Shown here: piece after piece, positions 33,801 to 41,450 of the stretch
Numbering within the stretch: the stretch's first letter is position 1
How the letters are laid out: each line of letters begins with the position of its first letter
NCBI RefSeq assembly: GCF_031426495.1
Contig: NZ_JANPLK010000059.1
Location: 124,001 to 188,000, forward strand
DNA: 64,000 nt
Direction: 5' to 3'
Source of the DNA: Gemmatimonas sp.
GTDB lineage: Bacteria > Gemmatimonadota > Gemmatimonadetes > Gemmatimonadales > Gemmatimonadaceae
Translations under genes and position numbers: made by a program
Notes under the pieces: generated by a model
What the model saw: only the letters and a program-made list of their open reading frames with translations
The model's database searches: none
Told to the model about the DNA's origin: nothing

Positions 33801-34778
33801 TCAGAGAGGTGTGGCCGACTGTCCATGACAGCCAACAGTAAATTGCAGTGGCATGACCGTGCGCGTCCAGCGCGAAACCGGAGCCTGTACCGGGGCGTCC
33901 ACCGACAGGTGGCGCGCGAAGAAGTCTCCGACCAATGCGAGATACTCGGGGCCGGTCACACTGAACGACGCCAGATGTCGCGTGCCGGGGGTGATCCACG
34001 AATCGCAGGCACCCGCCGCCGCCAGATCGCGCGCGTGCTGCACGGGCACAAAGGGATCGTGTTCAGCATGAATCACCAGCGTCGGACGACCGCGCAGGCG
34101 CCGCATGTTGTGCCCTGGCGCATGACGGAGCAGGTCTTCACCCGTGAGCAGTCGTGCGGCAATCAGGGCACCGCCGAGCACAAAGGAGGGCAGGCGCGTG
34201 AGCCGGGTAAACTGGGCGTGCAACACCTCCTCGAGTGACGCGAAGGCGCTGTCGGTGATCAGTGCGCCGATGGCGTGCTCCTCGACCGCCGCCGCAATCG
34301 CGCTCACGCCACCCATCGACGCCCCTAGCACGCCAATGCGACCAGGCTGATAGCCTCGATGCCTCAGGAAGTCGACGGCACCAAGAATGTCGCGTTGTTC
34401 CCGTCGCCCAAAAGTGAGACGCGCTCGGTCGCTTTCCCCGTGGCCGCGCAGGTCGACCATGATCACGCTCAGGCCTCGCGAGGTGAGTTCGCGCACGAGC
34501 GACTGTGTGGTTCCACGAAGCTCTTCACCTCGACATGAATCGCGGCCGTGCGCCAGAATGACCGCCCCTCGCGCGTCCAGCGTCCGCCGGTACGAGGCCA
34601 CGAGCTGCAGCGATTCGCCACGAGCGCAGAACTTCACCCGCTCGTAGCTGGCCCCTTCGTGCGCCGCGTATGGCATCCGCCGCGGGGTGGTAAAGAGGTG
34701 CGCGACCACCACGGCGATGACCACGTAGGTCAGCGCCACCAGCCCGCAAACGCCCGCCAGTATCACCGTCATTGACAT
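33801..34778 (-). CDS. Membrane-anchored alpha/beta hydrolase
   Basis: A 325-residue hydrolase with an N-terminal membrane helix (residues 3-28, VILAGVCGLVALTYVVIAVV). The nucleophile elbow is GVLGASMGG, the acid is Asp in HAEHDPFVP, and the His lies in TPGTRHLASF; AVILAHGRDSCRGEE is the oxyanion-hole loop. It probably acts on a small ester or peptide at the periplasmic face. It lies between the sigma-factor gene and the kinase on the same strand, 12 bases before the kinase start. Confidence 0.87.
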   Translation of the reverse strand: MSMTVILAGVCGLVALTYVVIAVVVAHLFTTPRRMPYAAHEGASYERVKFCARGESLQLVASYRRTLDARGAVILAHGRDSCRGEELRGTTQSLVRELTSRGLSVIMVDLRGHGESDRARLTFGRREQRDILGAVDFLRHRGYQPGRIGVLGASMGGVSAIAAAVEEHAIGALITDSAFASLEEVLHAQFTRLTRLPSFVLGGALIAARLLTGEDLLRHAPGHNMRRLRGRPTLVIHAEHDPFVPVQHARDLAAAGACDSWITPGTRHLASFSVTGPEYLALVGDFFARHLSVDAPVQAPVSRWTRTVMPLQFTVGCHGQSATPL

Positions 34779-34879
34779 GCCGCCCCCGTTTGTCCGCGTC
34801 GACCAGTGGCCCTCTGCTCACGAGATCGGAAACCGGAACTGCGAGGTGACAGCGCGGCCTCTCGGGCTCGCGGCACCGA

Positions 34880-35122
34880 TCAGCAGCGCAGGCCGAGGTG
34901 CTCAAGCGAACCGGGAACGATGGCGCGTGCGCTGGTCTCCGAGTCGACCGTCATTGCGGCCTCAAGTGCTGGCTGCATCAGCCGTTCCAGTTCGAGGGCA
35001 ACAGAGGGGCACTCGGCACGGAGCTCACGCAGCCAAACCCCGCGCTCCGCCGGAGCGAGTTCGAGCGCGCAGTGCACGAGTGGCTGGACGGCGTTTCTGA
35101 AATGACGCGCGAGGTTGAACAT
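34880..35122 (-). CDS. Stand-alone N-terminal module of a Ser/Thr kinase (80 aa)
   Basis: An 80-residue protein: HFRNAVQPLVHCALELAPAE, RGVWLRELRAECPSVALELE. It lines up with residues 10-58 of the kinase at 31125-33788 (LLDQALELAPERRAQWLAGL, VVDALTRLLEQDAA). No kinase domain follows in any frame; the next 100 bases lead straight into the hydrolase gene. It is either the stub of a second kinase lost by deletion or a small protein that mimics the kinase's regulatory N-terminus. It sits 112 bases after the sigma gene, where a kinase normally lies. Confidence 0.6.
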   Translation of the reverse strand: MFNLARHFRNAVQPLVHCALELAPAERGVWLRELRAECPSVALELERLMQPALEAAMTVDSETSARAIVPGSLEHLGLRC

Positions 35123-35234
35123 CCGGGTCTCCGATGTGCGTGCCGCGGCAGGCTGAAGTGGCCGCGTACTTGCTCAATCGGAAATCGGCGCGCGCGGGTG
35201 ACACCGACCGGCGACGCTCCGGCCAGTTGGGTCC

Positions 35235-35792
35235 CTAGTCGCGTAGGGTGCTCCTGAGGAGCACCCGCGCCTTTCGCCATTCGCGAAGTACCGTCCGCTC
35301 GGACACCCCGCGCATGGCGGCGATCTCGGCGAACCCGAAGCCGCAAAAGAAGTGCAGATCGACCAGTTGGGCGAGCGGTGGGTCGAGTTCGGCGAGCCCT
35401 TCCAGCGCTTCGCCAAGTGCGTCGAGTTGCTCCGTTGCCTCGTCGCCGCCCGCCGGCGTGGAGGTGTCGATGCCGGTGATGTGAAACTCGCCGCCGCGCT
35501 TTTGCGCCCGTCGGCTGCGGACATAGTCGATCACGAGACCTCGCATTGCACGCGAGGCGTAGGCCATGAAGTGCGCGCGGTCCGGATACGCGGCGCCCTC
35601 TCGATCGGCCATGCTGATGTACGCCTCGTGTAGCAGCGTCGTGGCACCAAGGGTGAGTTGCCCGCTATTGCGCGATAGTTGGCGCTCCGCCAGTCGATGC
35701 AGATCAGCATACAGCATCGTGAACAAACGATCGGCCGCTGCTCGGTCGCCCGTGTCCGCGTCCCGCATGAGTCCGGCGACCGTCTGATCCAT
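35235..35792 (-). CDS. RNA polymerase ECF-like sigma factor (TIGR02999 type)
   Basis: A 185-residue sigma factor of the ECF-like family often paired with Ser/Thr kinases. Region 2 is LFTMLYADLHRLAERQL followed by TTLLHEAYISM and FMAYASRAMRGLVIDYVRSR; region 4 is LVDLHFFCGFGFAEIAAMRG with VSERTVLREWRKAR as recognition helix. It has no anti-sigma partner nearby; in this group phosphorylation by the linked kinase is the likely control. It heads the minus-strand operon (sigma, small module, hydrolase, kinase, nitrilase). Confidence 0.93.
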   Translation of the reverse strand: MDQTVAGLMRDADTGDRAAADRLFTMLYADLHRLAERQLSRNSGQLTLGATTLLHEAYISMADREGAAYPDRAHFMAYASRAMRGLVIDYVRSRRAQKRGGEFHITGIDTSTPAGGDEATEQLDALGEALEGLAELDPPLAQLVDLHFFCGFGFAEIAAMRGVSERTVLREWRKARVLLRSTLRD

Positions 35793-35947
35793 GCTATCGA
35801 GATGGGAGGGGAGCTGGCTTACTCACCGCTGTGGCGTTGCGCGGCGCAACAACGTGTGAACGTAGCAGGACGCGCAAGGCAAACGAGGGGAATCCCAGCA
35901 ACGCCCGTGAGCCTTGCCAGCCGAGGCGGCTCCGGGCATCATCCGCC

Positions 35948-36397
35948 ATGTCTCTCACGCAAGAAGAAGTCTCCCCGGGGCTCGTGGTCCAGCTGGACAC
36001 GGCCATGTTGCGCGCGCTCGGCGGCTGTCAGACCAATGCCGTGCTCGGGCCTGACGGCGACCGGTCGGTCGTTGGAACGCAAGACTTCCTGGTCGTAGGC
36101 CTGGACGCCGCAGCCAGCCGCTGCACCGCCGTTCCGCTCTTCGCCAAAACGGCGGTCGGCAATCAGCCGCTCGAGAACGGTAAGAAGTCGGGGCGCGCCG
36201 ACGAGTGGATCGGTACCGACACGTTCTTCTCGTGTTGGCAGCACTGGCGGATTCCCGTTGCGTCGGTCGTTGCCGCGTCGGCCGATGATCCGACCACGTC
36301 GGGGAACCGCCGTCGCTATGCGGCCGCCGATCGCTCGGCGCTCGATGACATCAAGAATTGGGAAGGACGGAACCGCGCGGCCTATCGGGACGCCTGA
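35948..36397 (+). CDS. Uncharacterised protein, PemK-like SH3 fold possible
   Basis: A 149-residue protein starting at ATG 35948. The first half (GLVVQLDTAMLRALGG, GTQDFLVVGLDAAASRCTAV) alternates short strands in the manner of PemK/MazF-type SH3-like barrels, but PLFAKTAVGNQPLENGKKSG and WQHWRIPVASVVAAS do not match a toxin I know. No antitoxin-like gene is beside it. It is divergent from the sigma-factor gene by 155 bases. Confidence 0.6.
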   Translation: MSLTQEEVSPGLVVQLDTAMLRALGGCQTNAVLGPDGDRSVVGTQDFLVVGLDAAASRCTAVPLFAKTAVGNQPLENGKKSGRADEWIGTDTFFSCWQHWRIPVASVVAASADDPTTSGNRRRYAAADRSALDDIKNWEGRNRAAYRDA

Positions 36398-36446
36398 CAC
36401 GCGTGTAGGATCTCCTGATCTCATTGCCACTTCGGGAGGCTCCGTA

Positions 36447-37196
36447 ATGTCTGACGCTTCGCTGCGCGCGCGCACCACTACTGAAATTGTCGACGCCGCA
36501 TTCACGTTGTATCGCCGTGACTTTCAGCAATACATCATGGTGGGCGCGATCGCGTATTCACCGATGATCGCATTTTCGCTGCTCACCCAAGGCATGACCG
36601 GCACCGATCAGGTCCTCGTGTCCGTCGGCACCGCGGTCATCGGCCTGGTCATCGCCACGCTCGTCGGCGGCGCCGTGACGCGCATGGGTGCTGACGTCTA
36701 TCTCGGGGGTCGCGCCGACGTGGGGCGCACCGTGGCGACGGTCTTACCGCTGGTGCCGATGCTGATCGTCGGCGCCCTCCTGACAATGCTCATGGTCGTG
36801 CCCGGTCTGATCCTGCTGATCGTGCCGGGTGTCTATCTCGCCACCCGACTGTTCGGTATCTCGCAGATCATCGTGCTCGAGAAGATGGGTCCGGTCGATG
36901 CCGTCACGCGCTCGTTCGCGCTCACCAAGGGGCGCGCCGGACACGTATTCCTGACGCTGCTGTTGCTCTACGGGCTCTATTTCGCGCTGTCCTTCGGTGT
37001 GACGCTTGCGGTGGCGGTGTTCGGCAGCCCGGTGTTGCAGACGGTCGTCAGTTCAGTGCTCAGCATCTTCTGCTTCCCGATTCTTGGCCTGGCGGCGCTC
37101 GTGCTGTACTACGATCTGCGTATTCGTAACGAGGGCTTCGATGTGGAGCATATGGCCCAGTCGCTCGACGGGTCGTCGTACGCGTCCGCGACCTGA
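36447..37196 (+). CDS. Polytopic membrane protein (GDPD membrane-domain/DUF975-like)
   Basis: A 249-residue protein with six hydrophobic segments (for example VLVSVGTAVIGLVIATLVGG, LVPMLIVGALLTMLMVVPGL, LILLIVPGVYLATRLFG). The N-terminus TTTEIVDAAFTLYRRDF and the AVTRSFALTKGRAGHVF loop are typical of the glycerophosphodiester-phosphodiesterase membrane-domain family, which lacks a known activity on its own. A strong ribosome site GGGAGG (36434-36439) precedes the ATG. It is the first gene of the MoxR/DUF58 operon. Confidence 0.8.
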   Translation: MSDASLRARTTTEIVDAAFTLYRRDFQQYIMVGAIAYSPMIAFSLLTQGMTGTDQVLVSVGTAVIGLVIATLVGGAVTRMGADVYLGGRADVGRTVATVLPLVPMLIVGALLTMLMVVPGLILLIVPGVYLATRLFGISQIIVLEKMGPVDAVTRSFALTKGRAGHVFLTLLLLYGLYFALSFGVTLAVAVFGSPVLQTVVSSVLSIFCFPILGLAALVLYYDLRIRNEGFDVEHMAQSLDGSSYASAT

Positions 37197-37217
37197 CCGC
37201 TGCCCACGTAGCGCAGG

Positions 37218-37856
37218 ATGTCGGTGATGCTGCAGCCCGCGGCGACGTCGCCGGCACCGGGCGCGTGGGGTGACGCGGCGATCCGTGATACGATCGCTGC
37301 AATTGCCAGCCGGTCGGAGTATCAGCGCGAGCTGACCACATCGCTCGCCAGTCGGGCGCTCCGCTGGCTCGGCGACCTACTCGATGCGCTGTTCACTTCG
37401 GTGCGCGGTGCCGCGTATGGTCGAGAAATCACGATCGCGGTGGTGGGCCTGCTCGTGGCACTGCTCGTGGCACGCCTCGTGATCGGCGTGCGCGCCGAGC
37501 GGGCCCTCGTCGCCGCGCGCGTGCCGCGCAAAGCCACCGTGGCCGATCTCACGGCGCTCGCCGACGCCGAGCGGTTCGCGCAGGCCGGAGACTTCACGGC
37601 GGCCGCACACGCGTTGTTTGCCGCCCTGCTGCGCGCCTGCGCCGCTCGCGGCGAGCTCCGGTTGCATCCGTCCAAGACCACCGGCGACTATGCGCGGGAA
37701 CTACGTCGTCGCAACACGCCGTCATTGCGTCCGTTCCAGTCGTTCCGCTCGCGCTACGATCGCGTGATCTACGGCGACATGCAGTGCAGCGCTGGCGACT
37801 ACGCCGCACTTTCGACTGACGCTCGGCAACTGCTGGGCAGCGAGCGTGCCGCGTGA
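37218..37856 (+). CDS. DUF4129 domain protein
   Basis: A 212-residue protein with one membrane helix (about residues 73-90, ITIAVVGLLVALLVARLV) and the C-terminal DUF4129 domain: ERFAQAGDFTAAAHALFAAL, then LHPSKTTGDYARELRR, ending FRSRYDRVIYG. This domain is found in transglutaminase-like and MoxR/DUF58 operons and may scaffold envelope complexes. ATG 37227 is an alternative start, with AGGA nine bases before it. The next gene starts at a GTG overlapping its stop. Confidence 0.83.
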   Translation: MSVMLQPAATSPAPGAWGDAAIRDTIAAIASRSEYQRELTTSLASRALRWLGDLLDALFTSVRGAAYGREITIAVVGLLVALLVARLVIGVRAERALVAARVPRKATVADLTALADAERFAQAGDFTAAAHALFAALLRACAARGELRLHPSKTTGDYARELRRRNTPSLRPFQSFRSRYDRVIYGDMQCSAGDYAALSTDARQLLGSERAA

Positions 37857-39124
37857 CGACCGTCCCGATGGATCACGCGAACGCGGCGTCACCAGCACCG
37901 TGGTACACACGCCCCGGCATCGTGATCGCGCTGTTGGCCGCCCTCGTGATGATCACCGCCTTGGTCGCGCGAACGCCGGTCACCGGGCGCTCGGGCGATC
38001 CACGCCTGTCCACGAGCTCGGCCGATCCGCTCGGCGCCAAACTTCTCTACGAGCTGGCCGACCGGTTGGGGTGGCATGTGGTGCGCGACGGCCGCGGCGT
38101 CGTGCCTACGGCCAACACGACGATCTACAGCGTGCTTGATCCCGTCGTGCCAGTCACCCCGGAAGATGCCGGCGCGATGCTCGCGCACGTCCGCCGTGGC
38201 GGTGCGTTGCTGCTGGTGCTCGGCGAGGGTACGTCGCCACTCAACGACTCGCTGCAACTCACGGTGGATCGCCAAGGCGATGACGTGGCGCAGAATATTG
38301 GTGCGGTACGCCCATGCGCGGACGCGAACCGCGCGCGATTCACGCGGGACGCCCTCTGGTTCGGGAACGCGCGCATGCTGGCGCTGCACGGCAAGGGGCT
38401 GAGCAGGCCCGGACTGCAGCGACTCGTACTCCTCGAGAGCCGGCCGAACATCGTGACCGATGGACCGCGCAGCACCATGGTCGGCATGCCGTACGGCGCC
38501 GGACGCCTTGTGGTCTCAGCCGATCCCGACGTGTTCCGCAACGATGCCTTGCGTGAGTGTCGCTACGGACTCGATGTCGCCTCGGTGCGCGCGCTCGAGT
38601 ATCTGTCGGAGAGCGGCACGGCGCCGCGGCGTACGATCGTGTTCGACGAATTCCATCAGGGGCGCACGCGTTTCGGCATGTCGGGTGCCATCGAACGATT
38701 CCTCCGCGAAACGCCGCCGGGGCGCGTGGTGCTGCAAATCGCGCTCGCCGGCTTGCTCCTGCTGTTCGCAGCCGCGCCCCGCGTGCTGCCGCCGCGCGAG
38801 CAGGTGCGTATCGAGCGGCGCTCGCCACTGGAGCACGTGGACGCGCTCGCCCGCGCGTATGTGCAGGTCGGGGCCACACGTACCAGTGCACAGCATCTCG
38901 TGCGCGGATTGCGTCGGCGCATGGAGCATGGCGCCGCCCGCGGCAAACGCGGCGGGCTCGATGAAGATCAACTCTATCTCACACGGCTAGCCGACGTGAA
39001 GCCCGCGCTGGCCAGTGACATTGCGATCGTTCGTCATGCGCTGACGAACCCGGTCGACCTCGGTGAATTCCGCCGGGTCGGACAAGCGATTCAACGCATC
39101 GAAGCGGCACTCACGCGAACATGA
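37853..39124 (+). CDS. DUF4350 domain membrane protein
   Basis: A 423-residue protein. It has an N-terminal membrane helix (about 20-38), a DUF4350 domain (about 50-250: DPLGAKLLYELADRLGWHV, YSVLDPVVPVTPEDAGAML, GGALLLVLGEG), a conserved FDEFHQGRTRFG at about 263-274, a second helix at about 296-314 (VVLQIALAGLLLLFAAAP), and a cytoplasmic tail (YVQVGATRTSAQHLVRGLRR). It is coupled at both ends (GTGA upstream, ATGA downstream) to DUF4129 and MoxR genes, as in many bacteria. Confidence 0.87.
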   Translation: MTTVPMDHANAASPAPWYTRPGIVIALLAALVMITALVARTPVTGRSGDPRLSTSSADPLGAKLLYELADRLGWHVVRDGRGVVPTANTTIYSVLDPVVPVTPEDAGAMLAHVRRGGALLLVLGEGTSPLNDSLQLTVDRQGDDVAQNIGAVRPCADANRARFTRDALWFGNARMLALHGKGLSRPGLQRLVLLESRPNIVTDGPRSTMVGMPYGAGRLVVSADPDVFRNDALRECRYGLDVASVRALEYLSESGTAPRRTIVFDEFHQGRTRFGMSGAIERFLRETPPGRVVLQIALAGLLLLFAAAPRVLPPREQVRIERRSPLEHVDALARAYVQVGATRTSAQHLVRGLRRRMEHGAARGKRGGLDEDQLYLTRLADVKPALASDIAIVRHALTNPVDLGEFRRVGQAIQRIEAALTRT

Positions 39125-40098
39125 CTACTCCTCCCATGCAGCTCACGATCGATCAGGGCGCAGACATCCTTCGCCGTCTCCGCAGTGCCATCGCCGCGCG
39201 CATCGTTGGGCAGGATGCGGCTATTGACGATGCGCTCATCACCTTCCTCGCGCGCGGACATCTCCTCATCGAAGGCGTACCCGGAACCGCGAAAACGCTC
39301 CTCGTGCGTACGCTGGCCAGCGCGCTTGGCGTGCGGTTCACCCGCGTGCAGTTCACGCCCGATCTCATGCCGAGTGATCTCACTGGCATCGCGATCGTCC
39401 GTGATGTGGCACGGGGCTTCGAGTTTCAGCCTGGGCCGGTGTTCACCGACTTGCTGCTGGGCGACGAGATCAACCGCGCGCCCGCCAAGACGCAGTCGGC
39501 GCTGCTGGAAGCGATGTCCGAACGGCAGGTGTCGGCCGACGGTGTCACGCGGCCGCTGGATACCCTGTTCACGGTGTTCGCCACGCAGAACCCGGTGGAG
39601 CACGAAGGCACGTATCCGCTGCCAGAGGCGCAGCTCGACCGCTTTTTGCTGAAGACGATCATGGGGTACCCGGCGCTCGACGCCGAGCTCGCGATGCTGG
39701 CATCGCATGAAGCGGGGTTCAATCCCGAGAGTACGACGGTGCCGCTATCCGAGCCGGTACTCGGTGATGGAGAAGCGGTGGCGCTGCGTGAACTAGCGGA
39801 TTCGGTGCGTGTGGCGCCTGAGGTGCAGGCGTATATCACGTCGATCACTCGCGCCACGCGCGAGGAACCGTCGCTCTCGCTCGGCGCGTCGCCGCGCGCC
39901 ACGGTGGCGCTGATGCGCGCCGCACGCGCCGCCGCCGTGCTCGAAAGTCGTGACTTCGTGACGCCGGACGACGTGAAGGATCGTGTGTTCGCGGTGCTGC
40001 GGCACCGCGTCACGCTCTCGCCCGAGTTGGAAGTGGAAGGACGCACGGCCGACGATGCCCTGTCGGCCATTCTGCTGCGCGTCGTCGCGCCCAAGTAG
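39121..40098 (+). CDS. MoxR-family AAA+ ATPase
   Basis: A 325-residue AAA+ protein with Walker A GVPGTAKT (residues 52-59), Walker B LLLGDEINRAP (Asp115, Glu116), sensor 1 in FATQNPVEHEGTYPLPEAQL, an arginine finger region (LDRFLL), and sensor 2 in LGASPRATVALMRAARA. MoxR ATPases act as chaperones that insert cofactors or assemble complexes with vWA-type partners, here the DUF58 protein encoded next. The ATG overlaps the DUF4350 stop. Confidence 0.94.
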   Translation: MTTPPMQLTIDQGADILRRLRSAIAARIVGQDAAIDDALITFLARGHLLIEGVPGTAKTLLVRTLASALGVRFTRVQFTPDLMPSDLTGIAIVRDVARGFEFQPGPVFTDLLLGDEINRAPAKTQSALLEAMSERQVSADGVTRPLDTLFTVFATQNPVEHEGTYPLPEAQLDRFLLKTIMGYPALDAELAMLASHEAGFNPESTTVPLSEPVLGDGEAVALRELADSVRVAPEVQAYITSITRATREEPSLSLGASPRATVALMRAARAAAVLESRDFVTPDDVKDRVFAVLRHRVTLSPELEVEGRTADDALSAILLRVVAPK

Positions 40099-40100
40099 GG

Positions 40101-41450
40101 ATGTCACCGTTTCTCCGACGGGCGATGCAGGCGCTGCTGCGGTTTGCTCCGCAGCGGCGACTCGCGTGGCTCGCGGCGTTCACGGCGCCCGTGTGGCTGC
40201 TGCCGGCCCCATTCGGCGCGTACGTCGGTGTGGGCGTATCGCTGCTCGCGGTCGCCGCGCTGGCCATCGACGTGCTCATGCTCCCTTCGGCGGCCGCACT
40301 GAGTGTGGAGCGTGAGTTCCCGCCGTCTGTGGGAATCGGCGACGAGATCGACGGAAGCTACACGGTCATCAACCGCACGTCGCGTGCGCTGCAGGTGGAA
40401 TTGCACGACCAACTGCCGCCGTTGGTGAGCGGCGGTGTGCAATCAATCGCGCTGCGCGTTCCCGGTGCGTCGGCACAACGGGTGCAGGCCGGCATTCGCG
40501 GCACGGCGCGTGGTACGGCACTACTCGGCACGGTCGGTGTGCGCGTCAGTACGGCGCTCGGCCTGGTCAGCGCACGCTACACATTCGAGACTGACGATGC
40601 GATCCGGGTGATGCCGTCGCTCGCGGGTGTGCGTCGCTATCGCTTGCTGGCCATGCAGCACCATCTCGACGCGATGGGTATTCGCGTGCTGCGCCACAAG
40701 GGACAGGGGCAGGCGTTTGCGCGTTTGCGCGAGTACGTGCGCGGCGACGACCCTCGCCACATCGACTGGAAGGCGACGTCGAAGAAGGGCAAGTTCATTA
40801 CCCGCGAGTTCACCGTGGAACGCTCGCAGACGGTGATCACGCTGGTAGACGCCGGGCGCGGCATGACGCAGTTGTCGGGCGAATTCTCTCGCTTCGAGCA
40901 CGCGCTCAGCGCGGCGCTGATCCTGACCGATGTCGCCTCCTCGTCGGGCGACCGCGTGGGCACGCTGGTCTTCGACGACGAGGTGCGTGCCTTTGTGCCA
41001 CCACAAGCGAGCAAGGGGGCGCTGACGCTGGTGCGCGACGCCTTCATTCCCGTGCACGCGACGTCACGGGAACCGGACTACGCGTCGTCGTTCCGTTTCT
41101 TCGCCGCGCATCAGAAGAAGCGTGCGCTGGTGGTATTCTTCACCGACGTCATCGATGTGCGCGCCTCGCAGGCCTTGCTGGCCCACGTGACGCACAGCGC
41201 CGCGCGACATCTGGTGCTGGTGGTCGCGTTGCGCAATGACGCGTTGTTCGAGGCGGCGGCGCCGATGGACGCGGCCTCCACGGAGCAGCTGTTCGAGAGT
41301 GCGGCGGCCGAGGAAGTGATTCAGGCGCGCGAAGCGGTGCTGGAGCGCATGCGGCGCGCCGGTGTGGTGGTGCTCGACGTGTCGCCGCAAACCATGACAG
41401 CGAGTGTCGTGAACCGCTACCTCGAACTCAAGGCGCGGGGCGCGCTGTAG
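40101..41450 (+). CDS. DUF58 (vWA-like) protein
   Basis: A 449-residue protein with two N-terminal membrane helices (about 20-60), a beta-sandwich domain (about 65-175) and the DUF58 core: LREYVRGDDPRHIDWKATSK then ITREFTVERSQTVITLVDAG. The MIDAS-like site reads DAGRG rather than DxSxS, so metal binding is altered, as is common in this family. It is the usual partner of MoxR. Its last 23 bases overlap the convergent RDD-SpoIIM gene in a 15-base repeat. Confidence 0.9.
   Translation: MSPFLRRAMQALLRFAPQRRLAWLAAFTAPVWLLPAPFGAYVGVGVSLLAVAALAIDVLMLPSAAALSVEREFPPSVGIGDEIDGSYTVINRTSRALQVELHDQLPPLVSGGVQSIALRVPGASAQRVQAGIRGTARGTALLGTVGVRVSTALGLVSARYTFETDDAIRVMPSLAGVRRYRLLAMQHHLDAMGIRVLRHKGQGQAFARLREYVRGDDPRHIDWKATSKKGKFITREFTVERSQTVITLVDAGRGMTQLSGEFSRFEHALSAALILTDVASSSGDRVGTLVFDDEVRAFVPPQASKGALTLVRDAFIPVHATSREPDYASSFRFFAAHQKKRALVVFFTDVIDVRASQALLAHVTHSAARHLVLVVALRNDALFEAAAPMDAASTEQLFESAAAEEVIQAREAVLERMRRAGVVVLDVSPQTMTASVVNRYLELKARGAL

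Noticed and set aside
33075..34238. Plus-strand open frame of 387 codons opposite kinase and hydrolase
   Set aside because: Antisense to HRDLKPSN and other kinase motifs; no protein-like pattern of its own.
35948..36397. MazF/PemK toxin assignment
   Set aside because: Only a loose strand pattern is shared and there is no adjacent antitoxin gene.
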